Shown here piece after piece: positions 7,578-15,729 of a stretch of 64,000 bases of DNA. Both the position numbers and the translations under genes were made by a program. The notes beneath the pieces are model-generated. The model ran no database searches, had not been told where the DNA came from, and worked only from the letters and a program-made list of their open reading frames with translations. Each line of letters opens with the position of its first letter. Position 1 is the stretch's first letter. The stretch lies in assembly GCA_030645575.1 (NCBI GenBank), contig JAUSMJ010000027.1, forward strand, positions 1 to 64,000, written 5' to 3'. Source of the DNA: Caulobacter sp. (GTDB lineage Bacteria; Pseudomonadota; Alphaproteobacteria; Caulobacterales; Caulobacteraceae).

Positions 7578-9107
7578 CTACCGGCCGCGCGGCAGGACCA
7601 GGCCAGGGTCGACGGCCTTGGCCTTGAACCTCGGCGACGGCGAATAGCGGATCTCGAAGTGCAGCTGGGGCTGGCTGACGCCGCCCGTGGAGCCGACCTG
7701 GCCGATCGGATCGCCGGCCTGGACCCGTTGCTGCATCCGCACCTCGGCGCGCGCCAAATGACCATAGACCGTCACCCAGCCGTCGTCGTGCTGGATCAGC
7801 ACGGTCACGCCGAAGCCGGGCACATCGCCGCCCGAATAGACCACCTTGCCGGTCGCCGCCGCGCGGACGGGCGTGCCCGCCGGCGCGCCGATGTTGACGC
7901 CGTCGTTGCGCTGGCCGCCGCCCTTGGGGCCGTAGCCGGAGAGGATCTGACCGTCCACCGGCCAGGCGAAGCGACCTCGGCCGAGGGTCGTGATCTGCTC
8001 GTCCGTCAGCGCCGGCGCGCGATCGGTGGGAACCACCTGCGGCGCGGGCGGTAGCGGCTTGGTCGAGGCAGGCGGCGGCGCCGGACGGGAAACCGGCGGC
8101 GGCGTCGGACGGGCGACGGGCGGTTTGACAGGGGCCGGGTCCTGCGGCGTCGGCTTGACGGGCTCGGGCCTGGCGATCTGAGCCGGCTTCACCGGCGCCG
8201 GCGCGGGCTGGACGGGCGGGGGCTGGATCGGCGGGGGCTGGACCGGCGCGGGCTTGATGGGGGCCGGCTCGGGCCGGACCGGCGGCGCATCGACGGTCGT
8301 GGTCACGGTCTTCTTGATCGGACCGCCGTCCCGGTAGCCGGACGGCAGGCGCAGCTTTTGCCCCGGACGGATGGGGGAACTGATCGTCAGATCGTTTTCG
8401 TCGGCCAGGGCGGCGGCGGTGATGTTGAAGCGTTTGGCGATGGCGAACATCGTGTCGCCCGGGGCCACGACATAGGCCTTGGCCCGGCTGGCCGGCCCCT
8501 TGAGCACCTGACCCGGCTTGAGCCTGTAGGGCTCCTTGAGGTCGTTGATCTTCGCCAGTTCGGCCCGGCTCGAGCCCATGGCGCGGGCGACGGCGTCGAG
8601 CCCCTGGCCGTCCTTGACGGTGTAGGTCTTCGGCCGGCCGTCGATATCGATGACCTTGCCCGGCGCCAGGATGACCTCCCGGGTCACCGTCACGGTGGTC
8701 GGCGGCGGCGGGGTCGGGTCGGCGCGCTCGGTGCGGATGACCGGCGGCGGCGCGGGCGGCGGCTCGGCGCGGGCGGGCGGCGGTGGCAGGTCGCTGGTCT
8801 CGACCGGGGCGGACGCGGGCCGGGCGGGCGGCAGCAGGCCGGCATCGACGGGCGCGGTCGGCCCGCTGCTTTCGCCCAGCGGATTGCCGTTCTCGTCGGC
8901 CTCGGCCGACGGGGCGGCCGGCGGCGGGGCCGATTCCTGATCCTGATCCTGGTCCTGCGACTGGACGGGGTAGGACGGCCTGGCCATCTGCGGCCCCGTG
9001 CCGGGGTCGGCGCCCTCGACGGTTGGATAGGCCGGCGTCGAGGCGCAAGCCGTCGTCGCGGCGGCGACGAGAGCGACAAGGGCGGTGCGGGAAAGGAAAT
9101 GCGTCAT
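7578..9107 (-). CDS. NlpD-like lipoprotein: two LysM domains and a degenerate LytM (M23) domain
   Basis: 509 residues. The lipoprotein signal ends at the lipobox TTAC, giving a predicted acylated Cys near residue 21. Two LysM repeats follow (YTVKDGQGLDAVARAMG and YVVAPGDTMFAIAKRFN), which bind peptidoglycan, then a long Pro/Lys-rich linker of PVKP/PPPIQ units, then an M23-type domain from about residue 375. Two of its metal-ligand positions look changed: the usual HxGxD site reads NDGVN, and HLHFE reads QLHFE. This suggests a non-enzymatic amidase activator like NlpD/EnvC. The order serS-surE-pcm-this gene parallels surE-pcm-nlpD in enterobacteria. A CtrA-type box lies upstream. Confidence 0.9.
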   Translation of the reverse strand: MTHFLSRTALVALVAAATTACASTPAYPTVEGADPGTGPQMARPSYPVQSQDQDQDQESAPPPAAPSAEADENGNPLGESSGPTAPVDAGLLPPARPASAPVETSDLPPPPARAEPPPAPPPVIRTERADPTPPPPTTVTVTREVILAPGKVIDIDGRPKTYTVKDGQGLDAVARAMGSSRAELAKINDLKEPYRLKPGQVLKGPASRAKAYVVAPGDTMFAIAKRFNITAAALADENDLTISSPIRPGQKLRLPSGYRDGGPIKKTVTTTVDAPPVRPEPAPIKPAPVQPPPIQPPPVQPAPAPVKPAQIARPEPVKPTPQDPAPVKPPVARPTPPPVSRPAPPPASTKPLPPAPQVVPTDRAPALTDEQITTLGRGRFAWPVDGQILSGYGPKGGGQRNDGVNIGAPAGTPVRAAATGKVVYSGGDVPGFGVTVLIQHDDGWVTVYGHLARAEVRMQQRVQAGDPIGQVGSTGGVSQPQLHFEIRYSPSPRFKAKAVDPGLVLPRGR

Positions 9108-9150
9108 CGCCGGTCCGTTTCTGTACGCGGATTGTGTCGTCCCAGCGACC

Positions 9151-9166
9151 TTAAGTCTGCGTTAAC
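9151..9166. promoter_or_regulatory. CtrA-type binding box
   Basis: The sequence TTAAGTCTGCGTTAAC is an exact match to the TTAA-N7-TTAAC consensus of the cell-cycle regulator CtrA. It lies 44 bases upstream of the LytM lipoprotein start and 43 bases after the pcm stop, so the LytM gene may have its own cell-cycle promoter. Confidence 0.65.
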
Positions 9167-9208
9167 CGCACGGAATCGGCCAGTGACGAAATTGTTAGAG
9201 CCGAAGGC

Positions 9209-9865
9209 TCAGAGTTCTCTTGCCACGCCGTCCAGCAGCGGCACGAAGCGCACGTCGCCCAGCAGTTCGACCTTGAAACCGCCCTGCCCGTCGCCGGCGT
9301 AGCGGCGCAGGCTCTGGACCGGGCCCTTGCCAATGGGCGCCACCAGCACGCCGTTCGGCTTGAGCTGGGCGAGCAGCGCCTTGGGTTCTTCCGGCGCCGC
9401 GGCCGTGACCAGGATGCGGTCGAACGGGGCCTGTTCGGCCCAGCCCTCGCCGCCGTCGCCGAAGCGCGTGATGACATTGGTCAGGCCCAGCGTCTTGAAC
9501 CGCTCCTCGGCTTCCCGCATCAGGGTGCGGTAGCGCTCCACCGTGTAGACCAGCCGCGCCAGGCGCGAGAGGATCGCCGTCTGGTAGCCCGAGCCCGTGC
9601 CGATCTCGAGCACCCGGTCGCGGGGTCCCAGGGTCAGGGCCTGGGTCATCAGTCCGACGATGAACGGCTGGCTGATGGTCTGGCCGCAGGCGATCGGCAA
9701 GGCCGAATCCTCGAACGCCCGCTCCTTGAACAGGTCCGGCGTGAACAGCTCGCGCGGGGTCCGCTCGATGGCCTCGAGCACGCGCGGATCGGTCACCCCC
9801 TGCGAGCGGAGGGCGAGGATCAGGCGCGCCATGCGCGTTTGCGGGGTTTCGGGCTCGTCGGTCAT
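9209..9865 (-). CDS. pcm: Protein-L-isoaspartate O-methyltransferase
   Basis: 218 residues, normal length. It carries the family motif GQTISQPFIVGLMT (about residues 61-74) and SAM-binding motif I VLEIGTGSGYQTAIL. The enzyme methylates isoaspartyl residues arising in aged proteins, starting their repair, using S-adenosylmethionine in the cytoplasm. The ATG overlaps the surE TGA by one base, so the two are translationally coupled. Confidence 0.96.
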   Translation of the reverse strand: MTDEPETPQTRMARLILALRSQGVTDPRVLEAIERTPRELFTPDLFKERAFEDSALPIACGQTISQPFIVGLMTQALTLGPRDRVLEIGTGSGYQTAILSRLARLVYTVERYRTLMREAEERFKTLGLTNVITRFGDGGEGWAEQAPFDRILVTAAAPEEPKALLAQLKPNGVLVAPIGKGPVQSLRRYAGDGQGGFKVELLGDVRFVPLLDGVAREL

Positions 9866-10647
9866 CAGGCCTTCGGCGGCGCGCCTCCGAGGAGGCCCTT
9901 GAGGGTGTTCACCGATTCCCTGTGCGTGAGGTCGATATGCAGCGGGGTGATCGAAATCTTCCCCTCATAGACCGCTTTCAGGTCGGTGCCGTCGGCCGGC
10001 TTCGACAGCTGCCCGGAAAAACCCATCCAGTAGTAGTCGCGGCCGCGCAGGTCGGTGCGCTTGTCGAAGGTGCGGATGTGAGTGTCACGGGCCCCCTGGC
10101 GGGTGACCTCGACCTCGGTCACCAGCTCCGGCGGGCGCGAGGGGAAGTTGATGTTCATCACCACATCGGCCGGCCAGCCCACCTCCAGCAGGCGGCGCAC
10201 GACGCCGGGGCCATAGTGTTCGGCCGTTTCCCAGAACGGAATGACCTCGTCGTGGAAGGCCAGCATGGCCTGGCTCAGCGCGATCGACGGAATGCCCAGG
10301 GCCATGCCCTCGATGGCGCCGGCGACGGTGCCCGACAGGGTCACGTCCTCGGCGATATTCTGGCCGCGATTGACGCCTGACAGCACCAGGTCCGGCCCCA
10401 CGCCCTCGATCAGCTCGCGCACGCCCAGCATGACGCAGTCGGTCGGGGTGCCGGCCACGGCCCACCTGCGCTCGGCCTCCCGGCGCACGCGGATCGGATC
10501 GGCCAGGGTCAGGGCCCGGCTGGCGCCAGACTGCTCGTACTCGGGCGCCACGATCCAGATGTCGTCGGTCAGGGCCCGGGCGATGGCCTCCAGGGACTTG
10601 AGGCCTTCGGCATGGATGCCGTCGTCGTTGGTCAGGAGGATTCTCAA
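9865..10647 (-). CDS. surE: 5'/3'-nucleotidase SurE
   Basis: 260 residues starting at a TTG at 10647, which gives the standard family N-terminus [10 protein letters not shown] and has GGGGAGG at a spacing of 7. The metal-binding Asp pair is in NDDG, followed by [11 protein letters not shown] and the SGVNRGQNI motif. SurE is a metal-dependent survival-associated phosphatase acting on nucleoside monophosphates in the cytoplasm. The longer ORF in the track runs through an intergenic repeat and is not the start. Confidence 0.95.
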   Translation of the reverse strand: MRILLTNDDGIHAEGLKSLEAIARALTDDIWIVAPEYEQSGASRALTLADPIRVRREAERRWAVAGTPTDCVMLGVRELIEGVGPDLVLSGVNRGQNIAEDVTLSGTVAGAIEGMALGIPSIALSQAMLAFHDEVIPFWETAEHYGPGVVRRLLEVGWPADVVMNINFPSRPPELVTEVEVTRQGARDTHIRTFDKRTDLRGRDYYWMGFSGQLSKPADGTDLKAVYEGKISITPLHIDLTHRESVNTLKGLLGGAPPKA

Positions 10648-10650
10648 GGT

Positions 10651-10801
10651 CAATCCTCCCCAACGCAGTTGGGGAGGGGGACCGCCGGGACGGCGGTGGA
10701 GGGGGCAACGCGAGGGCGAGCGGCCACATCCTGAATTCCGGTCATTCCGGAGACGCCAGCGCTGCCCCCTCCACCACGCTCCCCGCAAGCGGGGAAGATT
10801 G
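10651..10801. repeat. Composite palindromic intergenic repeat
   Basis: Nested inverted repeats fill the serS-surE gap. The outer arms are CAATCCTCCCC and GGGGAAGATTG; inside are CTCCCCAACGCAGTTGGGGAG and CCGCCGGGACGGCGG hairpins and an opposed GGAGGGGGC/GCCCCCTCC pair. It resembles REP-type elements and may end or attenuate serS transcription before surE. Confidence 0.7.
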
Positions 10802-10813
10802 AGGTTTGCGCCA

Positions 10814-12094
10814 TCACGCGCCCGGCTCCAGATGCGTCAGCCCACCCATATACGGCTGCAGCACCTCGGGAATGAACACCCGGCCGCCCTCCTCCTGGAA
10901 GGTCTCCAGCACGGCCACCAGGGTGCGCCCCACCGCCAGGCCCGAACCGTTCAGGGTATGGACGAACCGCGTGCCCTTCTCGCCCCGCTTCTGGCAGCGG
11001 GCGTCCATGCGCCGGGCCTGGAAGTCGCCGCAGTTGGAGATCGAGCTGATCTCGCGATAGGTCGCCTGCGACGGCAGCCAGACCTCCAGGTCAAAGGTCT
11101 TCTTCGCCGTGAAGCCCATGTCGCCCGTGCACAGCAGCATGGTGCGGTAGGCCAGGCCGAGCTTCTCCAGCACCATCTGCGCCGAGGCGACCATGTGGTC
11201 GTGCTCGGCCGCCGACTGTTCGGGCGTGGTGATGGCCACCAGCTCGACCTTCTGGAACTGATGCTGGCGGATCATGCCCCGCGTGTCGCGCCCGGCCGAA
11301 CCGGCTTCGGAGCGGAAGCACTGGGTCAGGGCGGTCAGGCGGAGGGGCAGTTCCTCCTCGTCGGTGATCTGCTCGCGGACGAGGTTGGTCAGGGAGACTT
11401 CGGCGGTGGGGATTAGGTAGTGCTCGCCGGTCGTGCGGAACAGGTCTTCCTCGAACTTGGGCAGCTGACCGGTGCCGAACAGGGCGTCGGCCTTGACCAG
11501 CACCGGCGGGCTGACCTCCGAATAGCCGTTGGTCCCGGTCTGCAGATCCAGCATGAACTGGCCGATGGCCCGCTCCAGCCGCGCGACGCCCGACTTCAGC
11601 ACCACGAACCGCGAGCCGCTCATCCGGGCGGCGGCCTCGAAGTCCATGCCGCCCAGACCCGCGCCGATATCGACATGGTCGCGGGCGTTGTTCATCCGGC
11701 GCGGGTGGCCCGTGCGGCTCTGCTCGGCGTTGTCTTTCTCGTCCTCGCCCGGCGGCACGACCGCGTCGGGGATGTTCGGCAGGGCGGCGAGCAGGTCGCG
11801 AAGGTCTTTGCCTGCCGCCGCCTCCGTCTCGGCGGCCGCGGCCATCTCGGCCTTCAGCGCCTCGACCTGGGCCATCAGCTCAGCGGCGCGAGCCTCGTCC
11901 TTCGCCGCCTTGGCCTGGCCGATCAGCTTGCTGGCCTCGTTGCGGCGCGATTGGGCTGTCTGCACCGCCGTCTGGGCCGCCCGCAGGTCGCGGTCGAGCG
12001 CCAGCAGGGTCGGCGTCTGCGGAGACAACCCGCGCGCCTGCCAGCCACGGTCATAGGTTTCGGGATTGTCGCGAATGGCTTTGATGTCGTGCAT
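10814..12094 (-). CDS. serS: Seryl-tRNA synthetase
   Basis: 426 residues. The N-terminal coiled-coil arm (about residues 25-110, with [20 protein letters not shown]) is followed by the class II catalytic core: motif 2 region [21 protein letters not shown] and motif 3 [13 protein letters not shown]. It charges tRNA-Ser with serine in the cytoplasm. It is in line with tatABC upstream and surE-pcm downstream, with repeats in both gaps. Confidence 0.97.
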   Translation of the reverse strand: MHDIKAIRDNPETYDRGWQARGLSPQTPTLLALDRDLRAAQTAVQTAQSRRNEASKLIGQAKAAKDEARAAELMAQVEALKAEMAAAAETEAAAGKDLRDLLAALPNIPDAVVPPGEDEKDNAEQSRTGHPRRMNNARDHVDIGAGLGGMDFEAAARMSGSRFVVLKSGVARLERAIGQFMLDLQTGTNGYSEVSPPVLVKADALFGTGQLPKFEEDLFRTTGEHYLIPTAEVSLTNLVREQITDEEELPLRLTALTQCFRSEAGSAGRDTRGMIRQHQFQKVELVAITTPEQSAAEHDHMVASAQMVLEKLGLAYRTMLLCTGDMGFTAKKTFDLEVWLPSQATYREISSISNCGDFQARRMDARCQKRGEKGTRFVHTLNGSGLAVGRTLVAVLETFQEEGGRVFIPEVLQPYMGGLTHLEPGA

Positions 12095-12160
12095 GGGACG
12101 GACGCCGGCAGGGGTGAGGCGCTTTCTCTAACGGGCGTCGGGGGGCTTGCAAAGCGGCCC

Positions 12161-12278
12161 TGCGTCCTTCGAGACGCCCTCTTCGAGGGCTCCTCAGGAT
12201 GACGAAGAGGCGTGGACCGCAAAAATGGTCGTCATGATGAGGAGCGAGCCCTCGGGCGAGCGTCTCGAACCACGCACG
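12161..12278. repeat. Dispersed palindromic repeat, family R1, copy A
   Basis: Bounded by TGCGTCCTTCGAGACGCC on the left and GCGTCTCGAACCACGCA on the right, with two inner stem-loops and the GTCATCCTGAGGAGC-like core. Two more copies lie at 14051-14150 and 14813-14930. It occupies the serS-tatC gap and ends 2 bases from the tatC stop codon. Confidence 0.8.
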
Positions 12279-12279
12279 C

Positions 12280-13173
12280 CTAAACCGGCACGATGTCCGT
12301 GCCCGCCTCGTCCCGCTTCCGCCGCCGCTCGATCAGCCAGACGCACCAGATCGAGACCTCGTAGAGCAGGCAGATGGGGATCGCCAGCATCAGCTGGCTG
12401 ATCGGGTCGGGCGGGGTGAAGATGGCCGCGACGACGAACACCGCGACGATGGCGTAGCGGCGGCCCTCGCGCAGCATCTTGCTGCTGACCAGCCCGGCCA
12501 GGCCCGCCAGCGACAGCACCACCGGCAGCTGGAAGCACAGGCCAAAGCCCAGCAGCAGCGTCGTCACCAGCGTCAGGTAGTCGGACACCTTGGGCACCAG
12601 CGCCACATTGACCGTCTCGGTGGTCACCTGCTGGCTCAGCGAGAACCACATCACGAACGGCAGCATCAGGTAGTAGACCATCGCGCCGCCCATCACGAAC
12701 AGCACCGGCGAGGCGGCGAGGAACGGCAGGAAGGCCTTGCGTTCCTTCTTGTAGAGCCCCGGCGCGACGAAGGCGTAGAGCTGCCAGGCGAGGATCGGGA
12801 AGGTCAGCACCAGCGCGCCGAAGCCGGCCATCTTCATCTTGGTGAAGAAGAACTCCAGCGGCGCGGTGAAGATCAGCTGCAGCATGTGCTGGTTCAGCGA
12901 GGGCACGTCCTTGAGGCCGACCATCACCTCGATCAGGTCGAACGGCCCGTGCTTGAGGCCGGCCTTCTGGGCCGCGATCAGCGCGCCGGCCTTGACGAAC
13001 GGCTGGAGCAGGAAGGTGTAGATCTGGTCGGCGAACGCGAAACAGACGCCGAAGCCGACGATCAGGGCGGCGACGCAGACGATCAGCCGCCGCCGCAGTT
13101 CGATCAGGTGGTCCAGCAGCGGCGCGCGCGAGGCCTCGATCTCGACCTCGTCCGGCGTCAGGTCGTCGCTCAC
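12280..13173 (-). CDS. tatC: Twin-arginine translocase subunit TatC
   Basis: 297 residues from a GTG at 13173 that overlaps the tatB TGA by four bases (GTGA). The N-terminal LLDHLIELRRRL is the family hallmark, followed by six membrane helices including FGLCFQLPVVLSLAGLAG. TatC recognises the twin-arginine signal and forms the receptor of the Tat pathway in the inner membrane. Tat clients appear in this window (the ALO-type oxidase and a serine hydrolase). The C-terminal tail is charged. Confidence 0.97.
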   Translation of the reverse strand: MSDDLTPDEVEIEASRAPLLDHLIELRRRLIVCVAALIVGFGVCFAFADQIYTFLLQPFVKAGALIAAQKAGLKHGPFDLIEVMVGLKDVPSLNQHMLQLIFTAPLEFFFTKMKMAGFGALVLTFPILAWQLYAFVAPGLYKKERKAFLPFLAASPVLFVMGGAMVYYLMLPFVMWFSLSQQVTTETVNVALVPKVSDYLTLVTTLLLGFGLCFQLPVVLSLAGLAGLVSSKMLREGRRYAIVAVFVVAAIFTPPDPISQLMLAIPICLLYEVSIWCVWLIERRRKRDEAGTDIVPV

Positions 13174-13661
13174 GAGGGCGTCTCCGCCGTCTTGCGCGGC
13201 GCGCGCGGCTTGCGGGCCGGGGCGGCCTGCTCGACGACCGCCGCGGCCCTGGGCTTGCGCGCGCGCTTCGGCTTGGCTGGCGGGGCGATGGTCTGCGCCT
13301 CGTCCGTTTCCGCCGGCTGATAGTGCACGGGCGGAAACTGCACGGACCCGCCCTGCAGGCTGGCCTCGATGTCGGCGAAGACCTGTTGCGCGCCGGCGTC
13401 GCCGGCCTCGTCGGCCGCCGACCGCATCGGGTTGAGGTAGCTGCCCGACCGCATGGCTTCGACTTCCTTGCGCAGCTCGTCGAGCTCGGACTGGCGGGCC
13501 ATCTCGTCGAAGCTGGCCCGGAACTCGTTGGCCATGCCGCGCATCTTCGCCACCCACTGGCCAAGCTTGCGCAGCAGCAGGGGAAGGTCCTTGGGTCCCA
13601 CCACGATCAGAGCGACCACGGCGATGAGCAGGAGTTCGGAGGCGCCGATTTCGGGCAGCAT
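13170..13661 (-). CDS. tatB: Twin-arginine translocase subunit TatB
   Basis: 163 residues. The N-terminal helix MLPEIGASELLLIAVVALIVVGPKDLP includes the Glu at position 8 that is typical of TatB rather than TatA, followed by an amphipathic helix and a long charged, Ala/Lys/Arg-rich tail. TatB works with TatC in binding folded precursors. It lies 56 bases after tatA. Confidence 0.95.
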   Translation of the reverse strand: MLPEIGASELLLIAVVALIVVGPKDLPLLLRKLGQWVAKMRGMANEFRASFDEMARQSELDELRKEVEAMRSGSYLNPMRSAADEAGDAGAQQVFADIEASLQGGSVQFPPVHYQPAETDEAQTIAPPAKPKRARKPRAAAVVEQAAPARKPRAPRKTAETPS

Positions 13662-13717
13662 GGAGGCGGCCTTAAGCCCGCGCGGGGGGCGCGATCAAGG
13701 GCGAAACGGCAGGATCG

Positions 13718-13936
13718 TCAGCTGACAATCTTGTCCTTCTCGGTTTCTGTGCGGGGCAGCGGCTTGGCCGGGGTCTCATCGACCTTGTCGTCCTCGCCCT
13801 TGAGGCCGTCGCGGAAGGCGCGGATGCCCTTGGCGGCGTCGCCCATCAGGCCGGACAGCTTGCCCCGTCCGCCGAAGACCACGGCCACGACCGCGATCAC
13901 GATCAGCCAGTGCCAGATACTCAGTCCACCCATCAT
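13718..13936 (-). CDS. tatA: Twin-arginine translocase subunit TatA
   Basis: 72 residues, start at 13936 or the adjacent Met at 13933. A single membrane helix [22 protein letters not shown] with the FG hinge precedes an amphipathic helix ([16 protein letters not shown]) and an acidic tail. TatA oligomers form the export path for folded proteins. First gene of the tatABC run; the 222-base gap upstream holds repeat R1 copy B. Confidence 0.95.
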   Translation of the reverse strand: MMGGLSIWHWLIVIAVVAVVFGGRGKLSGLMGDAAKGIRAFRDGLKGEDDKVDETPAKPLPRTETEKDKIVS

Positions 13937-14050
13937 GGCGGCGTTGCTCCTTCAGTCAGGCGGCGCTCCGGCCGCCCGCGCGATGCGATTGTGGTGGCCA
14001 ATATAGGCGGTTGCGGGGCCTGTCGCCAAATTAAAGGGCGGACACCGTCG

Positions 14051-14150
14051 TGCGTCCTTCGACACGCCAGCTTCGCTGGCTGCTCAGGATGACGTGCATT
14101 TGTATTCGTCATGGTGAGCAGCGGTCGCAGACCGCGTGTCGAACCACGCA
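14051..14150. repeat. Dispersed palindromic repeat, family R1, copy B
   Basis: Begins TGCGTCCTTCGACACGCC and ends TGTCGAACCACGCA, with stem-loops CCAGCTTCGCTGG and GGTCGCAGACC and the CTCAGGATGACG / CGTCATGGTGAG core. Same orientation as copy A. It fills most of the scpB-tatA gap and ends 8 bases before the scpB stop codon. Confidence 0.8.
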
Positions 14151-14158
14151 CAATGACC

Positions 14159-14890
14159 CTATCCCGGCTCCTCCTCGCCCACATAGTCCTGCACGAACTC
14201 GGGAGGCTCCCCTTCCCCACCCTCGAAATCGAGGGCGTCCTCGTCCTCGGCGGGGCGGGACGGGTCGGGCACATTGAAGCCGGGCGGCAGATCGAGGCCC
14301 AACAGGCCGGCGGCCTTCATGTCGGCCATGCCGGGCAGATCGGCGAGGTTCGCCAGCCCGTAGTGTTCAAGGAAGGCGTCGGTGGTGCCGTAGGTCACCG
14401 GCCGGCCCGGCGTGCGGCGGCGGCCGCGCATCCGCACCAGGCCCAGCTCGAGCAGGATGTCCAGCGTCCCGCTGCTGGCCTGAACCCCGCGCACCGCCTC
14501 GATCTCCGCCCGGGTGACCGGCTGGTGGTAGGCGATGATGGCCAGAGTCTCCTGGGCGGCCTTGCTGAGGCGCCGGGGCGTGTCGCGCTCCTCGGTCATC
14601 AGGAAGGCCAGGTCGATGGCGGTCTGGAAGCGCCAGCGGCCCGCGACGCAGGCCAGTTCGATCCCCCGCCCGTCACAGCGGGCGCGCAGCGACTCCAGGC
14701 CGGCCGCGACATCGGCGCCCTCGGGCAGCCGGCGCGCCAGATCCTCCAGGCTCAGCGGCTCGGCGGCGGCGAACAGCAGCGCCTCGATGCAGCGTTCGAG
14801 GAAGAGGTGATTGTGCGTGGTTCGAGACGCATCGCCGTCGCGATGCTCCTCACCAAGACGATCTGTGGTGGGATCCATGGCGTTCGTCAT
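14159..14890 (-). CDS. scpB: Segregation and condensation protein ScpB
   Basis: 243 residues. The core begins near residue 32 with CIEALLFAAAEPLSLEDLARRLP and continues with two winged-helix units (AQETLAIIAYHQPVTRAEIEAVRGV and LGLVRMRGRRRTPGRPVTYGTT). ScpB joins ScpA and SMC in the bacterial condensin that compacts the chromosome. The first 27 or so residues (MTNAMDPTTDRLGEEHRDGDASRTTHN) are encoded by dispersed repeat R1 copy C and do not look like ScpB. The ATG overlaps the scpA stop by four bases. The C-terminus is acidic. Confidence 0.95.
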   Translation of the reverse strand: MTNAMDPTTDRLGEEHRDGDASRTTHNHLFLERCIEALLFAAAEPLSLEDLARRLPEGADVAAGLESLRARCDGRGIELACVAGRWRFQTAIDLAFLMTEERDTPRRLSKAAQETLAIIAYHQPVTRAEIEAVRGVQASSGTLDILLELGLVRMRGRRRTPGRPVTYGTTDAFLEHYGLANLADLPGMADMKAAGLLGLDLPPGFNVPDPSRPAEDEDALDFEGGEGEPPEFVQDYVGEEEPG

Positions 14891-14930
14891 CCAGAGGAGG
14901 CCGCCTCAGCGGCCGTCTCGAAGGACGCAC
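14813..14930. repeat. Dispersed palindromic repeat, family R1, copy C, inside the scpA/scpB coding junction
   Basis: Inverted relative to copies A and B: starts GTGCGTGGTTCGAGACGC and ends GTCTCGAAGGACGCA, with the CGTCATCCAGAGGAGG core. Unlike the other copies it is translated, supplying the last residues of ScpA (after about KVR) and the first residues of ScpB, including the overlap of their stop and start codons. Confidence 0.8.
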
Positions 14931-15729
14931 GCACCTTCCGCCGCCGCAGATAGAGGTCGGCGAAGGCTTCCAGTTGGCGGGCTTCGAGCTCGCCTTCCTT
15001 GACCAGCTCCAGGCTCGCCGAGAGGGTCGAGGCCAGGTAGGAGGCGCGGCTGGGCCCCTCCGCGTCGCCGGCCATCGGCGCGACGCCGGCCAGCGAGGTC
15101 CAGGCCGCCAGCTCCGGCAGCATGCCGCGCAAACGGTGGCGGGCGTCGTCCAGCGCGTAGGCGGTCGGGACGGCGGGACGGTAGCTGCGGTCGTGCTCGC
15201 GCTTCCGCTGGCCGATATAGGCGCTCATCAGCTGGTAGAGGTCGCCCTCGATGCGGCCGGACGACAGGATGGTCACCGCCTCCGGATCACCGCGCACGAA
15301 CACGTCGCGACGCAGCTGCGGCCGGGCGCCCAGGGCATCGACGGCGCGGCGCATGGCGTCGAGCTTGGCCAGGCGGAAGGCCAGTTGGGCGGCGATCTCC
15401 TCCGGCGGCGCCTCGTCGGCCTTTGGCCGGTCGGCCCGCGGCAGCAGCAGGCGCGACTTGAGGTAGGCCAGCCAGGCGGCCATCACCAGGTAGTCGGCGG
15501 CCAGCGAGAACCGCAGGGCCCGCGCCTGTTTGACGAAGGCCAGATACTGGTCGGCCAGCTTGGTCACCGACAGCTGCAGCAGATCGACCTTCTGGCTGCG
15601 GGCCAGGGCCAGCAGGACGTGCAGCGGGCCTTCGTAGCCGTCGATATCGACGATCAGGGCGTCGCCGTCCTCCGCCGCGTTGGCCGCAGCGTCGAAGTTC
15701 AGGTCCGGCTGGAAGGTGTGGGCGTTCAT
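14887..15729 (-). CDS. scpA: Segregation and condensation protein ScpA
   Basis: 280 residues. The kleisin N-terminal signature YEGPLHVLLALARSQKVDLLQLSVTKLADQYL begins near residue 33, and the C-terminal winged helix contains LEARQLEAFADLYLRRRKV. ScpA bridges SMC heads and binds ScpB. The final ASFETAAEAASSG is encoded by repeat R1 copy C. The ATG overlaps the nagZ stop by four bases, so nagZ-scpA-scpB are translationally coupled. Confidence 0.95.
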   Translation of the reverse strand: MNAHTFQPDLNFDAAANAAEDGDALIVDIDGYEGPLHVLLALARSQKVDLLQLSVTKLADQYLAFVKQARALRFSLAADYLVMAAWLAYLKSRLLLPRADRPKADEAPPEEIAAQLAFRLAKLDAMRRAVDALGARPQLRRDVFVRGDPEAVTILSSGRIEGDLYQLMSAYIGQRKREHDRSYRPAVPTAYALDDARHRLRGMLPELAAWTSLAGVAPMAGDAEGPSRASYLASTLSASLELVKEGELEARQLEAFADLYLRRRKVRASFETAAEAASSG

